Shown: positions 31,607 to 42,655 of the stretch, piece after piece | Position numbering within the stretch: the stretch's first letter is position 1 | Layout of the letters: every line of letters begins with the position of its first letter | Origin: Selaginella moellendorffii | Taxonomy: Eukaryota; Streptophyta; Lycopodiopsida; Selaginellales; Selaginellaceae | DNA length: 45,072 nucleotides | Assembly: GCF_000143415.4 (NCBI RefSeq) | Contig: NW_003314342.1 | Coordinates: 512,217 to 557,288 of the forward strand | Direction of reading: 5' to 3' | The notes under the pieces: generated by a model | The model's input: only the letters and a program-made list of their open reading frames with translations | Databases searched by the model: none | What the model was told of the DNA's origin: nothing | Position numbers and translations under genes: made by a program

Positions 31607-33830
31607 AAGAACATTAACACTAAAAAAATAAGAAATATTATAACTTAGAAATAAAAGCTCTTTTATGCATATTTGATTTAATAATATTAAAAATTATTTA
31701 TGTTAAATACCTTTTTATTTAAAAATTTAATATGAATAAAAGAAAATTTAACTTTTACACTCGTTACTCTTTCTACATAATTTTCTGTGGCATCTAAATA
31801 TTAAAAGACTGAAACACCCTTTTACCACTTTAAGGAGAAGCACTAGAAAAAGTAACACTTCAATACCCCTAATTATGTTACAACAAAGGCACCCTTAGGG
31901 ATTAGAGATTTTGATACTACGCCTTGTATCACTAATGTAAGTACTTAGAAGCATTGGTAAACTCACCCTCAAGTCAAGCTTCCTTTCTGCATTTGTTCCT
32001 GTAGTGTGTACCTCTCTCTCTCTCTATGTATATATAGTACATAACTCTTCAAATTTTTACATGTCATCTCTCCTAGTAATCAAATAATATTAAACTTATA
32101 TATATATATATATATATCCTTTTTATATAATAAGAGCTTAAGTTTGCCAGTATTTTTTGATGAATTAGAAATTACCAATGTGATATTCTTATTTCTTATG
32201 TTACTTAATAAATGCAAAATATCTTTTACTTTTTTTTTAATTATTTTGTTTATGGTACCTGATATAATGATTTTGAGATAGTTCATATGGTGATTAATAT
32301 TTCTAAATTGTGTTACTAAGGGCTCTCCACCTTTCCAATTTAAGTGAAGATAGATAAAGTGCATTCCATATATTAAGGACATATTTTTCAATATATTTTG
32401 TAAATTTGAGCTGTAACTCACTCTAGGTTGTTTTACTGCCCAATTGGAGTTTGGCAAAAGAAACATTGTTGTTAATAATAAGTTGAAGTTTTCTTAGCTA
32501 GGAAAAGATATTAATAAGAAAACCTAATTATGAGCTAGCAAGCCAAGACATATACTTTGGTATATGGCATATTACTATGTCCTTAATCTATTTCTGTGGG
32601 CATCCTTGCATCTTGTGATGGCACTCCAATGGTAAGTTGGTAATGCTTTTTGCATAGAAAAACATTAGCTTGAGAGATTTAAAGACTGGGACATGACATC
32701 AATTTTATTTGATTTTTGTGTGGCCAACACCCTGATAACATGGTTGCTTGGAAGTATAGCATAAGAAGACTCCATGCCAACAATTTGAGAACAGAAATTT
32801 CTCTAGATTAAATGCTACTTCTCTTTTTTCTCTCCTCTTGGCATTGCTATGGATTAGCTGCTTCGAGCAACAGCAATCTAGTGATTTTTTTATAGAGTAA
32901 GGTTTAACCAGATATACTAAGAATATTCTCAAACTTGGCATTGGATAAATTTTAGACATGAATACTCTAGAAAAAATTATTAGAAATTAATGTGGTATAT
33001 TAAAGTTCTGAGAGACTGTATATTGATTAAAATAGTTTTTAGTTTCTGTTAAGAAAATCAGGTGGGCTTTAAGAATATTTCTTATTTTGTGCTTTCCTAT
33101 TTTATTATTGTTCTACTAATGATAGGATTTATTTTACTAACCATAATTTTTAAAAATCTTAACTACCATATATATCTTACCCTGGGAATTAAAATATAAA
33201 GATAACAAAACATCTTACGACCAAGTGCGGTTTTCATTATTTTTACTAGTCTTGCAAACTTTGCATCTTTCATTAGGTCAGCAAGCCTGTCCTAAGTTTT
33301 CTGGCCCTTTCTTGTGTTAAAGGCTTTTTAGGCAGCAACTTTGGAGAGCTTATGAACTAGCTTTTAATCAGACAAGCTGGCCAAGCTGGCCAAGCCATGG
33401 GCAATACTCTGTCTATCGTCAGGCTTTGTGAAATACAGATATTGAATGCTTTATGTTGGTATAGTATGCCTTGGCTTTGCAATTAATACAATAAGTTCTT
33501 GAACTAGACTACAAATATTAGTCATCCTTAAACTTCCTTTTGATGTAGACTACATAGTCCTACTTAGCAGTTGAGATCACAAATAAGGAGCATCTTACAA
33601 AATTGTTAATATTATTATTGTAAAACTGTTTTTCTAGTGTAATATAAGATAATTAGTAGATCAGTAAACCAATCAAGCTACTGTGCTCAATAATTATTCT
33701 ATTTGTATATGACTTTAATAGATAAACAAACAAATGAAAGGGCAGTCAAAATTGCTTCTATAATAAAACTGATAATACATGACTTCAAAATCCTAGTAGC
33801 AAAGAAGCCCTTGAACCCACCATTGATGAA
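31607..33830. other. Non-coding part of copy C
   Basis: AT-rich DNA matching 22,272-24,040 of copy B. It has an additional block (about 32,935-33,230) not seen in A or B. TA repeats lie near 32,098-32,117. No gene is supported. Confidence 0.5.
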
Positions 33831-34079
33831 AATGTAGCTGATCTTAGTGCTTACTTGACTTTCAAGACAGATGCAAACTTGACTTAGCCATCGAGAGTTT
33901 TCCCTCAATGGTGACCATCATTCGTCACACCTCTATATCTATACGATACAACCTTTTTGTCAACAAAACCGTGTCTTTTATACAGTGCCTTTGTCGGTCT
34001 ACAACCAAAAGAGTAGATTAATATTATTTGATCAAATAGTAGAAGCAGTAGATCAATCACTCTGAATGATTGTTTCGTG

Positions 34080-34732
34080 TATAACGAGTTGACTTCACTC
34101 TATGTATCGAAATCGCTGCCTGCATGTATACGTTGAGGTTACCGCCATACGCCATGTAGGTGCTGAAAGCAAGACTAGGACATAAAGCATTCGAACAGAC
34201 AGCCTGATTGTCGTTGAATCCTGATATCAAGATTAAAGATGGATCTTCAAATGATCCGTAGATCTTTTGCTTTTAAATTGCTCTTCTCTCCCCATCAGAC
34301 TATAGCTAGGCTAAGGAGTTGCAAGAGACGCATAAAAACCATATAAAAAAGCATACATATTGAGGCAGATGTTGCGTCCTGCGTGCATGGACAAAAGACC
34401 ATAGAGAAGGGCGTACTTTTGCGTTCCAATTCAAATACTGCAAATGTTGAAATCAAAATTTGACTGGTTCCGTCTTGACGAACACTCCATTGATTCGGTG
34501 CAAGCGCGTGGACCTGACCCAAAGGCTTGATCGACTGTGAGGATCTCACAATCACCGATGACTTTGCGAGCAACATGGATGAACTTTTTTGTCTAATATG
34601 CCGTATGTGTAGTCGCCGTACCGGGACCAAGTTTCTTATGAAGAAACCGTAACATAGGTAATAAGGAGATTGACATAGAGCTAGAGGTTGCAGGCAGCTC
34701 ATTGTTGAATCAATCAGGATCAAGCAATCCAA
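34080..34732 (-). pseudogene. Possible gene remnant, copy C
   Basis: This is the counterpart of 16,441-17,067. The 145-codon frame here (34,732-34,295) retains the four bases missing from copy A and reads STFAVFELERKSTPFSMVFC. The downstream tail has an in-frame TAA, and a 2-bp difference near 34,125 changes the last codons. No family is recognised, and coding status is uncertain. Confidence 0.25.
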
Positions 34733-35655
34733 TCAATCAACATTTCAGCAGGTTGCAGCATAGCACCACCACCCAAGGCGCAACCAGTTTTGCAGAAAAA
34801 ACTCTATATTCCAGCAACTTACAAGCCAAAAGACAGGCATTGAATGCACAACCTCTAAAAGAAGTCCCTAGCCTTTAAATTCAATGCTCCCGGGAATATC
34901 CCCCACACGTTACGTAGGGCATATTCGTGACTTGAAGAGCCCTAAAAAATAAGTTTAAACAGAGCACGGGAAGTCGCGGGAAGCGGAAATTGATGACAAA
35001 AACCACCCATAACGCGAAGGATTGATTGATCACATCCCCTGGCTGCAGCGTTGCATTGTCGTTTCGATCGATCGATTGAATTCAATTGATTGTGAGGAGA
35101 TGAAACGAAATGGAAATGAATTTCATCCGGCTGGCGAGCGCGAGACTGGCGATCGACACGTCGGGTCGGGTGTTAGTTTTTTTCTTTCTTTCTTGTCTCG
35201 GTCTTGATTAAGATGTTCATGGAAGCATGAAGAGAATCAACTCTGTGCTTGATCAGCACGCTAATCGGCAAGAACAAGTCACAGATTCTCCAAAGTTTTC
35301 GACAATCCGCGAACAAATAAAATACGGACAAAAGAAATGTACGTGAATGTATTGTATGGTGTCAAGACTTTGCTATGTACAGCCTACGTTGTTGTAGTTC
35401 TTCTGGCAATCAATCAACATCATCTACGCTCTTGTCGCAAATTCGAAGTTTTCCTTCGCTTGATGCCTTGCTTGCGACTGTGAGCTGAGTGATCCATCCA
35501 CGGAGAAGCGAATCGAAACGATATCAGTCTCATATCATAAGATCGCGTGCTGGACGGAGAGGAGAAATCACAGCCCAGAAGAACAGAGGAGAGGAGAGCT
35601 GAGAGAGCTGGGAGAAGAGATCACGATCATGATGAGAGGAATCAGAGATAAGGGA

Positions 35656-36243
35656 TGGAAATTTTTTCCCTCGCTCTCTCTCTTTCTCTCGATTAAATGC
35701 CTGTGCTGCTGTTGCAGCTGCCGTTCTCACGTCGCGATCAATCAACGAATGTGATATCAGAGATGGCTCCCCTTCGATTTCTTTCTTTCTTTCTTTTTTT
35801 TTTTTTCTTTTTTGGCTCCTCTGGAGAGCACAAGAAGCTCAAAACCCTGCCCTGCCCTGTTCCTGCCGCTCAGATTGTGTGTGGCTGCCTCTTCCCAAAA
35901 CAGCTCCCTTTCTCACTTTGACCGATGTTCTCTTTCAAATTTGCGAAGCTCTGGATCAATCCCAGCCTTGATTGGCTGATTTGATTGACACTGGGATGGA
36001 GTGAATGATTCGATTGAGCCCCATTATCCTCAATTCCAGGCCGCCTTGAAGATCTCTCCAGAAAATTCCCCTGTTGTTCCACTACTCCCTCTCAGAAACC
36101 ACCAAACCAAGAAACAAAAAAAGCGAAAATGGATGAATCAATCCCCTCCCAGCCTCGATCTGGACAATTCGCCTCACTCTATTCCCACATTCCTAGCCTT
36201 TCCCCAAGGATCAAGCAAAAAATCTGTGACTCTATCGCGCTTT
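35656..36243. other. Spacer between copy C and the CLE gene
   Basis: Single-copy DNA with a CT-rich start and a T-rich tract (about 35,779-35,813). It lies downstream of the CLE stop codon, so part may be its 3' untranslated region. Overlapping + strand frames have no recognisable domain. Confidence 0.5.
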
Positions 36244-36573
36244 TCATCTATTGTGGAGAGGATTTGGACCTGTGGGAACGAGCCTCTTGTTGGACGTGAA
36301 GGAGCTGTCCGAGGGAGGGCTACACTCCGCGCCTATGCTGCCCTGATCGCAATCCTCAGCTGGACGATTCGAATCGGGGCTCTGTGCCGGCGGCAGCGCC
36401 ACTTCCAAGAGATCCATCCGACTTTGGTGGTGGCTCTGGAGGAGATTGGAAGAAGATGGCAACAATCTTGGAGCTTCTCGCGCGTGGCTGCTGCGACTCG
36501 AGAGGAGAAGAACGAATAGAGTGACGAGGAGGAGGAGGAAGCTCCTCCTCCAGTGGAGCAGGACGAGGATCAT
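36244..36573 (-). CDS. CLE-family signalling peptide precursor
   Basis: An intronless 109-codon frame starts with ATG at 36,573. Residues 1-31 form a signal peptide (RRSFLLLLVTLFVLLL core, cut after SSHA). A variable polar region follows, and the last 14 residues are KRLVPTGPNPLHNR with the stop directly after. RLVPTGPNPLHN (36,250-36,285) is a complete CLE motif: Pro at 4 and 7, Gly at 6, Pro at 9 and His-Asn at the end. CLE peptides are secreted, processed to 12-13 residues, and bind CLV1/BAM-type receptor kinases that control meristems. The R-L-V form groups it with A-type (CLV3/CLE9-12-like) peptides rather than TDIF. Family assignment is secure; the developmental role is unknown. Confidence 0.92.
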   Translation of the reverse strand: MILVLLHWRRSFLLLLVTLFVLLLSSRSSHAREAPRLLPSSSNLLQSHHQSRMDLLEVALPPAQSPDSNRPAEDCDQGSIGAECSPPSDSSFTSNKRLVPTGPNPLHNR

Positions 36574-37560
36574 ACTGTTGTCGTTAATGGTCTTTTTTGT
36601 TGCGTTGCGGCGAGGGGATGCGATGCGATGCTCTGCTCCACGGCTGATCTGGGCTGTCGGCTGGCTGCTGAGATTTCCAAATCCAGATCTGTCGGCTGGG
36701 ACGACGTGGGCGCTGCTCGATTTGGAGAATTGGGGTGGAAATTCTCGAGCTCCGCGTCGAAAGAAGGTAGCCTAGAGATCTCGAGAGCCGCAATTGCAAA
36801 GAGAGAAAAGAAGTGGAAAGTATAGAGAATGGCCCTCTAGGAGGAGGAGAAGAGGAGAGCTCTCTCTCTCTCTCTCTCGCTCTCTATCTCTCTCTTTCTC
36901 TCGACAAGAGAGGAGGAGGAAGAGATTGCTTACAAGGTCACCAAAGCAGCCATCGCTGTTGTGGGTGCGCAGTGGACCAAAGGATGCAATGCAAGTAAGC
37001 AAGAACAGCACACGCAGCTAGCGCTGAGCATCACATCCAAAAGAAAAAACGCACTCCTGCCGCGACTGCTGCTACTGCTACTGCCGCTGCTGCTGTTTCC
37101 TCTGCCACTGCTGTTCCTCGGCGAGACCATGACCACCATTCCCAGAGATTATAAACAAAACAAGCCCACGCCCGCAGCTTCCACCCCTCCCCCTCCCTCT
37201 CGACTTTTCCTTTTCAAAGTCAGACCGAACGAGAGAGATCGATCGATCGAGCCGGATATGTACAAAAGCGCGAGAGGGAAAGAAGATTTGGTGGATGGAC
37301 GACTCCAAGTGTTATATCCCCGGACAAAACACGAATCGCTCGCTCGCGCGCTCGCTCGCTTTTGATTCCTGCGCTGGCTCGTTTTGTCTCCCTGCTGAAA
37401 ATCTCTCCCCCCCCTTTTCTTCCCTGGCTTTTCCTTGCAGAGCACTTCTCCCTCTCGCTACAAAGGTTTATATTTTAAAAACCCGTGATTATCAGCCACG
37501 GAAACCGCGATTCCGTACGAGCCCCCGCGGAGAGATTAAAAAGTATTGCCTTTTTTGATC
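36574..37560 (-). promoter_or_regulatory. Presumed 5' leader and promoter of the CLE gene
   Basis: About 1 kb of CT/GA-rich DNA with no credible gene. The minus strand has TATAAAC near 37,466-37,472, a possible TATA box that would imply a leader of about 850 nt. Further simple repeats (CGAT, CGCT) lie near 37,228-37,365. No transcript evidence is available from the sequence. Confidence 0.35.
36860..36902. repeat. CT/GA dinucleotide-rich tract upstream of CLE
   Basis: Mostly CT repeats on the + strand, thus GA repeats in the CLE transcript direction, about 290-330 bp before its ATG. GA-rich tracts are common in plant core promoters and 5' leaders and can recruit GAGA-binding factors. A regulatory role is inference. 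Confidence 0.6.
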
Positions 37561-38719
37561 GTGGATGGCTGACGGAACCCGTCTAGCAAACCGCAAACAC
37601 TAAGCACGACCTCCATAAATGCAAAGACTTCCAAATACACGAATCGGTAAGAATTTCTCACGCTTACTCCATTTTAACATAATCTAACCAGACTTTTCTT
37701 CCACGACACTTACAACTGTTTCCACGATGGATATTCTTTGCGAGTTACTCAAGCCCGTGAGTAAACAATGCCACGTTAGAAATACCACCCCATACCTGTG
37801 ATTCTCTGTGAACATATAGTAATTAGCAGTCGTATGTATCTCATAGACGTACACGGGGCTAGAATAGAACCCTAATAATAATGCCTTAATGATCCACAGG
37901 AGAGCACAACAACAGTGACACCCACGCCGTAAGAGAATGTGCCAAAGTAAAAGTACATATCAGTTTACTTCACCCCCCTGGCATGGTCCCGTGAAAGCTC
38001 ATAGAAAGTCGAACCTCCTCCTAGAGTTTCTAGCCTGAAATCCTGTGAGGAAAATTCAGGAGAAATGGTTAAAAAAATGGTAAGGAGAAATGGCTAGAGA
38101 TACGAACCTGTACGTGAAATCTTCACGTAAATCACCCTTGAGTCGTCAAAGCCTGAGCAAAACAATAAGAATAAGAGATGAGACGAGACGAGGCGAGAGC
38201 GAGCGAAAGACTCGCGATCGCTCGCTCGCCCGCTCGAAAAAGAGTTAGAAAACGAGTAAAAAACGAGTACCATTTCGTCTGGAAAGATGCTGGTCTGGCC
38301 GGCTGCAGCCTCTAGCCGGCATTAGGCAGCTGAGAGGGGTGATTGTTCTAAAAGGGAGCCTGATAGTTTAGAGCGGAGTACCTCATAGACGTATATGTTA
38401 ATAATGGGACTGGCTCACTGGAGTGGACTGGAGCGCGTTAATAAGCTGGAGAGCCCCTGGAATGCGCAGAATTTAGGGGACACAAGTTGCTGCCATGTTT
38501 GTAGCCTCTCTAGAAACTAGGGACACCCTCGCAAAAGATACTACTATATGCTACACTCACCTCACCTCACTCACAAAGGAAAAAGCTTAAAAAAAGAGGG
38601 ACGTTCACGTACCTCGCAGATGAGCAAGCACGTTGCACGTTGCCAAGAGTACGCCTCAAGTTATCGCGTGTGTGTGATGTTCTTTGCTTCGTCGTAGCGG
38701 TAGCGAAAAAGAGAGCTTT
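37561..38719. other. Intergenic region between CLE and ALF4 genes
   Basis: No reading frame of interest. A perfect inverted repeat lies at 38,111-38,129 (listed separately). The phrase CTCATAGACGTA occurs twice (about 37,840 and 38,383). The right part should contain the 3' end of the ALF4-like transcript. Confidence 0.5.
38111..38129. promoter_or_regulatory. Perfect 8-bp inverted repeat with ACGTGA cores
   Basis: TACGTGAA-ATC-TTCACGTA is a perfect palindrome with a 3-bp centre. Each arm contains an ACGT core of the kind bound by plant bZIP and bHLH factors. Its position between the CLE and ALF4 genes would allow a cis-regulatory role; this is inference. Confidence 0.4.
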
Positions 38720-41131
38720 TTATGGCTGGGCCAGTTCTGCTTCCACCAGTTCCAAGCACCGGGATCTTGTCATCTGTAATGCGTCGACGTGAAGGGCGAT
38801 CTCTGGATCATCCGGAGGAATTGCAGAGATGGCTGCACGCAATGGCTCCAGCCACTGAGACTTAGCCTTTACGAGCTCCGCTCTCGAGAGTATCCCCGTA
38901 TAGTTTGTTCCTCCTGTTCCAAGGTCGAAACGAGTTAAAACTTTTGACATGATGGTTCTTCCGAGAGCTCTAGTCTAGTGCTCTACCTGATTTCTCTCTC
39001 AGCAATAGGAAGCGGTACAAGTTCAGGGCACCAACAACCTGCAGTATTAATTATTGTACATTAGTCAACAATCTGGATTCACGGGCCAGCTTACCGCATC
39101 CAAGTTCTGCGGCAAGTTTGGCGGGGCACCCTCCTTGGGACGGAGAACTTTTTCCACGAGTTCTAGAACTCTCTCGCTTACGAATGGATTGAGCTCACGA
39201 CCTTCAGATCGCCACGCACTGTCTACCTCATCCTTCGCAAAAGTCAGCAGCAGCGAAACCTGGAAGAGCGACGCGGGAGGCAATCAGAAAATCAAAAGAA
39301 CAAAACAGTTGTTTTACCACTGCGGAATGACATCCATCGCCGACAAGAGAAACCAAGCACAGGAACCTAGCATCAGCACTTGTCCTCCTCAAAACCTGCA
39401 CATTGACCATTTTAAGCATAAAAATACAAAAAGAGAGGCTTGCAAACAACTCACCTTCAGCAGAACGTCATAGGCTGAGTTTCTCAACGATGGGTAAGGA
39501 GAACGAATCACCACGTCGTGAAGAATCTGAAACAACAATCATAGAATCATCAACTTGGATTAAACAAGTGAACCTTCAAAAGCGAGCATATCTTCGTGGC
39601 TGTTGTCACATGATCGTCCTCCGTGAAGCATGCGTCCCCCTTGACAGCCAGTACCGACTGTATAAATTTCAGGCCTTTCTCTGCAAGTTTCCATGAACCA
39701 TTTCTCTCGAGCACAAAACCGAACAGCCATGTTGATACATCCAAAGCTTCCAGTGGGGTACAGAGCGGCTCAGTTTTGTCCTTTAATAAAAGTGACGCTG
39801 CACCTCTACTTGTTAGTTAAAACATACGCAAGCACGCACAAAGAATGGGCTAAAAAATAGATACAGACCTGCCAGTGCCGCCCCACAATCTGCTTCTGAA
39901 TCGTATAAAAGATGAGCGTCTGCGTCAAGGAAAGATTCAAGTTACTATTATAGACATAATTGTTTTGCTTTTTATTACCTTCCTTGTGTTGCACAGCCGT
40001 GTATGATGAAATCACGCTTCTATCCAGCAACTTAGGCACCGTAAGGCCGCAGGACTTCAAGATTTCAAGAAGCTGCGAGACTGAGTTTGAAGTGTCTGAA
40101 GTGTCAGCTGACACTACGGCCGTCTGAATGAGATGAAAAGTTAGAAAAGAGCGAAAAGGAGCCTTGGACAAAAGTACCATAAGAACAAGCGCGAAGTAAG
40201 AAAGAATTCCGCGAAGCATTTCCTTCTGATCGTCTGCCTATGCATGAAAAGAAACACGTTAAGACGTTAAAGAGAATAAGTGTACACCACCTTTTCGACA
40301 GCAAACATTTCTTGCAAAACTTGGCATAGCTGCAGAAGCTTGTGAAGAATCTGGAGCCGCAGAACTTCATCGTCGTCGAGATACTGAGAGACAACAGCAA
40401 CAGGTAAAAGAACATCGACAGTTTCGTTGGCAAACTCTGCTCGGCGCCTCTGAATCCGTGGAAGAACTAAAAGAAAACATTTAGCGAAATCTCTAAGAAA
40501 TAAGTCACAGCGTACCAGACGATAATCCCTCCAACAGGAGAAGGCAAAGGTCTAAAGCCTCAAGCTTGATGGAGATATGGAGAGCCTACAAGGTTACGCA
40601 TGAAGATGCTGGATTCACAACGAAAAGGTAGATTACCTCCAGGAGAGTAGCGAGAATTTCTCGGGGAGAGCACGACTCCGCCAAGAGCACAATGAGATCC
40701 AGAGAAACCTCTCGACAAGCCTCTGAAACTCTAGCATAATTCAAGATCGCACCAGGCAAATCCCATCCCACAGCCTCGAGAAGCATCTAAAGCAAACGAG
40801 AAAAATGACGAGTCCAAAATGATAGAAACGATCGATCACTTACTCGACCTTTCTCCGTGCTAGGATCGAGCATCGCCTTGACATCAAGCAACAGCCGCTG
40901 ACACACGCCTTCCCACTCACCAGTGGACTCCTGCGCACCATCCAAAACCGCGGACTCAAGAACACGCTTGAAATCCCCGATCGCATCGTCTTCGTACTGC
41001 GACAATCGAGGAAAAGAAAAAGCAAAAAATCCAGAGATTTCAGCGCTACTCCATCGCCATCGCCGACAGCGACTCGTTCTTACCTGACAGCACCGATCGC
41101 CGGCCTCCCGGAGCCGCTCCACCAAAGCCAT
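38720..41131 (-). CDS. ALF4: ALF4-like (aberrant lateral root formation 4 / glomulin family) protein, 14 exons
   Basis: The exons on the minus strand are 41131-41084, 40996-40844, 40786-40637, 40585-40516, 40466-40291, 40237-40178, 40123-39979, 39919-39869, 39803-39574, 39526-39455, 39395-39318, 39259-39095, 39038-38987 and 38940-38720. All introns are 46-87 bp with GT-AG ends, and every junction keeps the frame, giving 556 residues (Arabidopsis ALF4 is somewhat longer). The helical repeat protein contains LLEGLSSVLPRIQRRRAEF (about residues 136-154), ALNLYRFLLLREKSG and the typical C-terminus LQMTRSRCLELVEAEL. In Arabidopsis ALF4 binds RBX1, restrains SCF ubiquitin ligases and is needed for lateral root initiation. 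It is probably single-copy and functional here. Exon 6 retention of the following 54-bp intron would stay in frame. Confidence 0.9.
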
Positions 41132-41275
41132 GGTTGCCGAAAACCCTATCCCTTGGCCAAGCGTTTTAAACATAAATCCTGGGCGCGTTTCTCATTCCCT
41201 CCAGTATATAAAGGCCTCCCTTTATAGATTTCTCCATAGCCTCTAGAACAAGAACTAGAAAGAGCGCTTGGATCG
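41132..41275. promoter_or_regulatory. 144-bp divergent promoter between ALF4 and dirigent genes
   Basis: The ATGs of the two divergent genes are only 144 bp apart. On the + strand TATATAA lies at 41,205-41,211, about 65 bp before the dirigent ATG and so placed for a short leader. No clear TATA box faces the ALF4 gene, which is usual for housekeeping-type genes. Both promoters must overlap within this stretch. Confidence 0.7.
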
Positions 41276-41815
41276 ATGGAACCCTCCCACATTGTCTTCT
41301 TTCTTTCCTTCTTCTTCGCGGGATCACTCCTGGCAGTGGAAATCACTGCTCGCGAGGAATCTCTCGTTCACTTGCCGGATAACTTCAACAGGGATCGAAC
41401 GATCGAGTTCTACCAGCACATCATCCGCGCAAATGGATCAACCTCCACTCTCAGCGAGACTCCCATCGGTGGCGGCACTCCGGGACGATTTGGCTACGCG
41501 GTCGTGTTTGATCACAAGTTGACGCAAGGGAGTGACTACTTCTCCAAGGAAGTTGGGAGGGTCCGTGGAGCCGCCGTGGTTTCTTCGCTGGATGGATCCC
41601 AAGCTCACGAAACTTTCACGGTGAGCTTGGCCGGGAGGAATGGTGCTTTGAGCTGCGCTGGAAGTTTTGAGCTTCGTCAACCCGTGACGAGAGTTCCAAT
41701 TGTGGGTGGAACTGGAGAGTTTTACCGTATGGAGGGAGTTTATACGTCTCAAGTTGTTCATACCAGCGGAGCCAATGTTATTGCTCGTGTCCAGCTGACA
41801 ATCCGTCGCGACTAA
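41276..41815 (+). CDS. Dirigent protein
   Basis: An intronless 179-codon gene. Residues 1-20 (MEPSHIVFFLSFFFAGSLLA) are a signal peptide, so the protein acts in the apoplast or cell wall. The dirigent beta-barrel is evident from FGYAVVFDHKLTQGSDYFSK with GRVRGAAV, and from PIVGGTGEFYRMEGV near the C-terminus. NGST at about residue 53 is a possible N-glycosylation site. Dirigent proteins hold monolignol radicals and steer their coupling to one stereoisomer in lignan and lignin-related pathways. Length and motif order are normal for the family. The substrate cannot be told from sequence. TAA is at 41,813 and AATAAA follows at 41,818-41,823. Confidence 0.95.
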   Translation: MEPSHIVFFLSFFFAGSLLAVEITAREESLVHLPDNFNRDRTIEFYQHIIRANGSTSTLSETPIGGGTPGRFGYAVVFDHKLTQGSDYFSKEVGRVRGAAVVSSLDGSQAHETFTVSLAGRNGALSCAGSFELRQPVTRVPIVGGTGEFYRMEGVYTSQVVHTSGANVIARVQLTIRRD

Positions 41816-41817
41816 GA

Positions 41818-41823
41818 AATAAA
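41818..41823 (+). terminator. Poly(A) signal AATAAA of the dirigent gene
   Basis: AATAAA begins 3 bp after the stop codon. The 3' end of this transcript must run into the antisense of the NTF2-like gene, whose stop codon is at 41,867-41,869. Confidence 0.55.
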
Positions 41824-41866
41824 ATTGATCTTCGAGCTTCGCATTCGCATTTGCTTGATTGGTTTT

Positions 41867-42645
41867 TTATGAAGTTCTTGGTGCCAGCCCAGGAAACCTT
41901 TCAAACAACCACGTAACAGCCCCTATTGCTTTCTGCGAGATCACGCTGATTGGTATACCATACTTCTGAGATATCATTCTTTACCAGAGCGAAACTGTTG
42001 ATTTTAAACGCCGGCTCCACAATATCCCTCCCATAGCTGCAAGGTTCTTCCGAAATTCACACACTGCTGTGTCAACACGGTGATATCACTTACACAATCT
42101 TGTAATCTCCAGAGACATCTTCACAGCGATAGAAGCTGCACCCCTTGCTAAACGGGAAAATATTCCCTCTCCAATCTGTTTAGAACAGCAAAACGTTCAT
42201 AGTTCCTACATGCATCCCAAGATGAAATGGTTTGTATAGTCACCCAAATGCCAAGTTACTCCAACGCTCAAGTTGCCATCACTGATCTCGTCTATCACAA
42301 AACTCACCTCGGGACCAACGGAACTGGTAAATGTCTCGAACAATTCGATGATAGCCTGCTTGCTCACATTGAAGAGACAATTCATCAAACCATTTGGAAG
42401 GAAAAGTTCTAGCAGAGCACCTTTCTACCAACGAATGGCTTGGAGAACACAAGATCTTCGTAGACACAGTCGCTAGCAATCAAATCACCGGCGATTTCTA
42501 GCTGCCTGTGATTGATCGCGCTGTAAAACTGTCTAACAGTGTCTTTGGCAGCGCCCAGCCGCCCGCAATGTAGAGAGCTCCTGCTATACCGTATCGATCT
42601 GCGAATGCAGCTGGACAGAGGAGCAATTGCCACGCCCCAATCCAT
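41867..42645 (-). CDS. NTF2/SnoaL-like domain protein, probably plastid-targeted, 5 exons
   Basis: The exons are 42645-42421, 42355-42244, 42175-42094, 42036-41985 and 41932-41867, giving 178 residues. Introns are 52-68 bp with GT-AG ends. The first 35 residues are rich in Ser and Arg with few acids, as in plastid transit peptides. The SnoaL/NTF2 fold follows with VRQFYSAINHRQLE, SDCVYEDLVFSKPFVGRKA, VGVTWHLDWRGN, FPFSKGCSFYRCED, VYGRDIVEPAFK and VTWLFERFPGLA, matching a conserved plant family of unknown function. Intron 1 has alternative acceptors 3 bp apart (AAGCAG), adding or dropping one Gln. The AT-rich transposon DNA starts about 10-15 bp before the ATG, so the native promoter may be displaced. 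Tail-to-tail with the dirigent gene, 51 bp apart. Confidence 0.85.
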
Positions 42646-42655
42646 GGATCCTCTT

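Larger units (their letters stand above)
30729..35655 (+). repeat. Duplicated AT-rich segment, copy C
   Basis: This is the longest copy. It contains all blocks found in A or B except their first ~400 bp, which end near the microsatellite. Its right end at 35,655 is where copy A stops; C continues into single-copy DNA toward the CLE gene. A/C similarity is highest in 33,830-35,655. Confidence 0.85.

Noticed and set aside
36001-36519. 172-codon + strand frame overlapping the CLE gene
   Set aside because: No domain or signal peptide; it is antisense to a frame with a signal peptide and perfect CLE motif.
42406-42421. Apparent frameshift and truncated C-terminus making the NTF2-like gene a pseudogene
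   Set aside because: Placing short GT-AG introns at 42356-42420 and 42176-42243, and two more downstream, restores the conserved protein to its normal end without any change.
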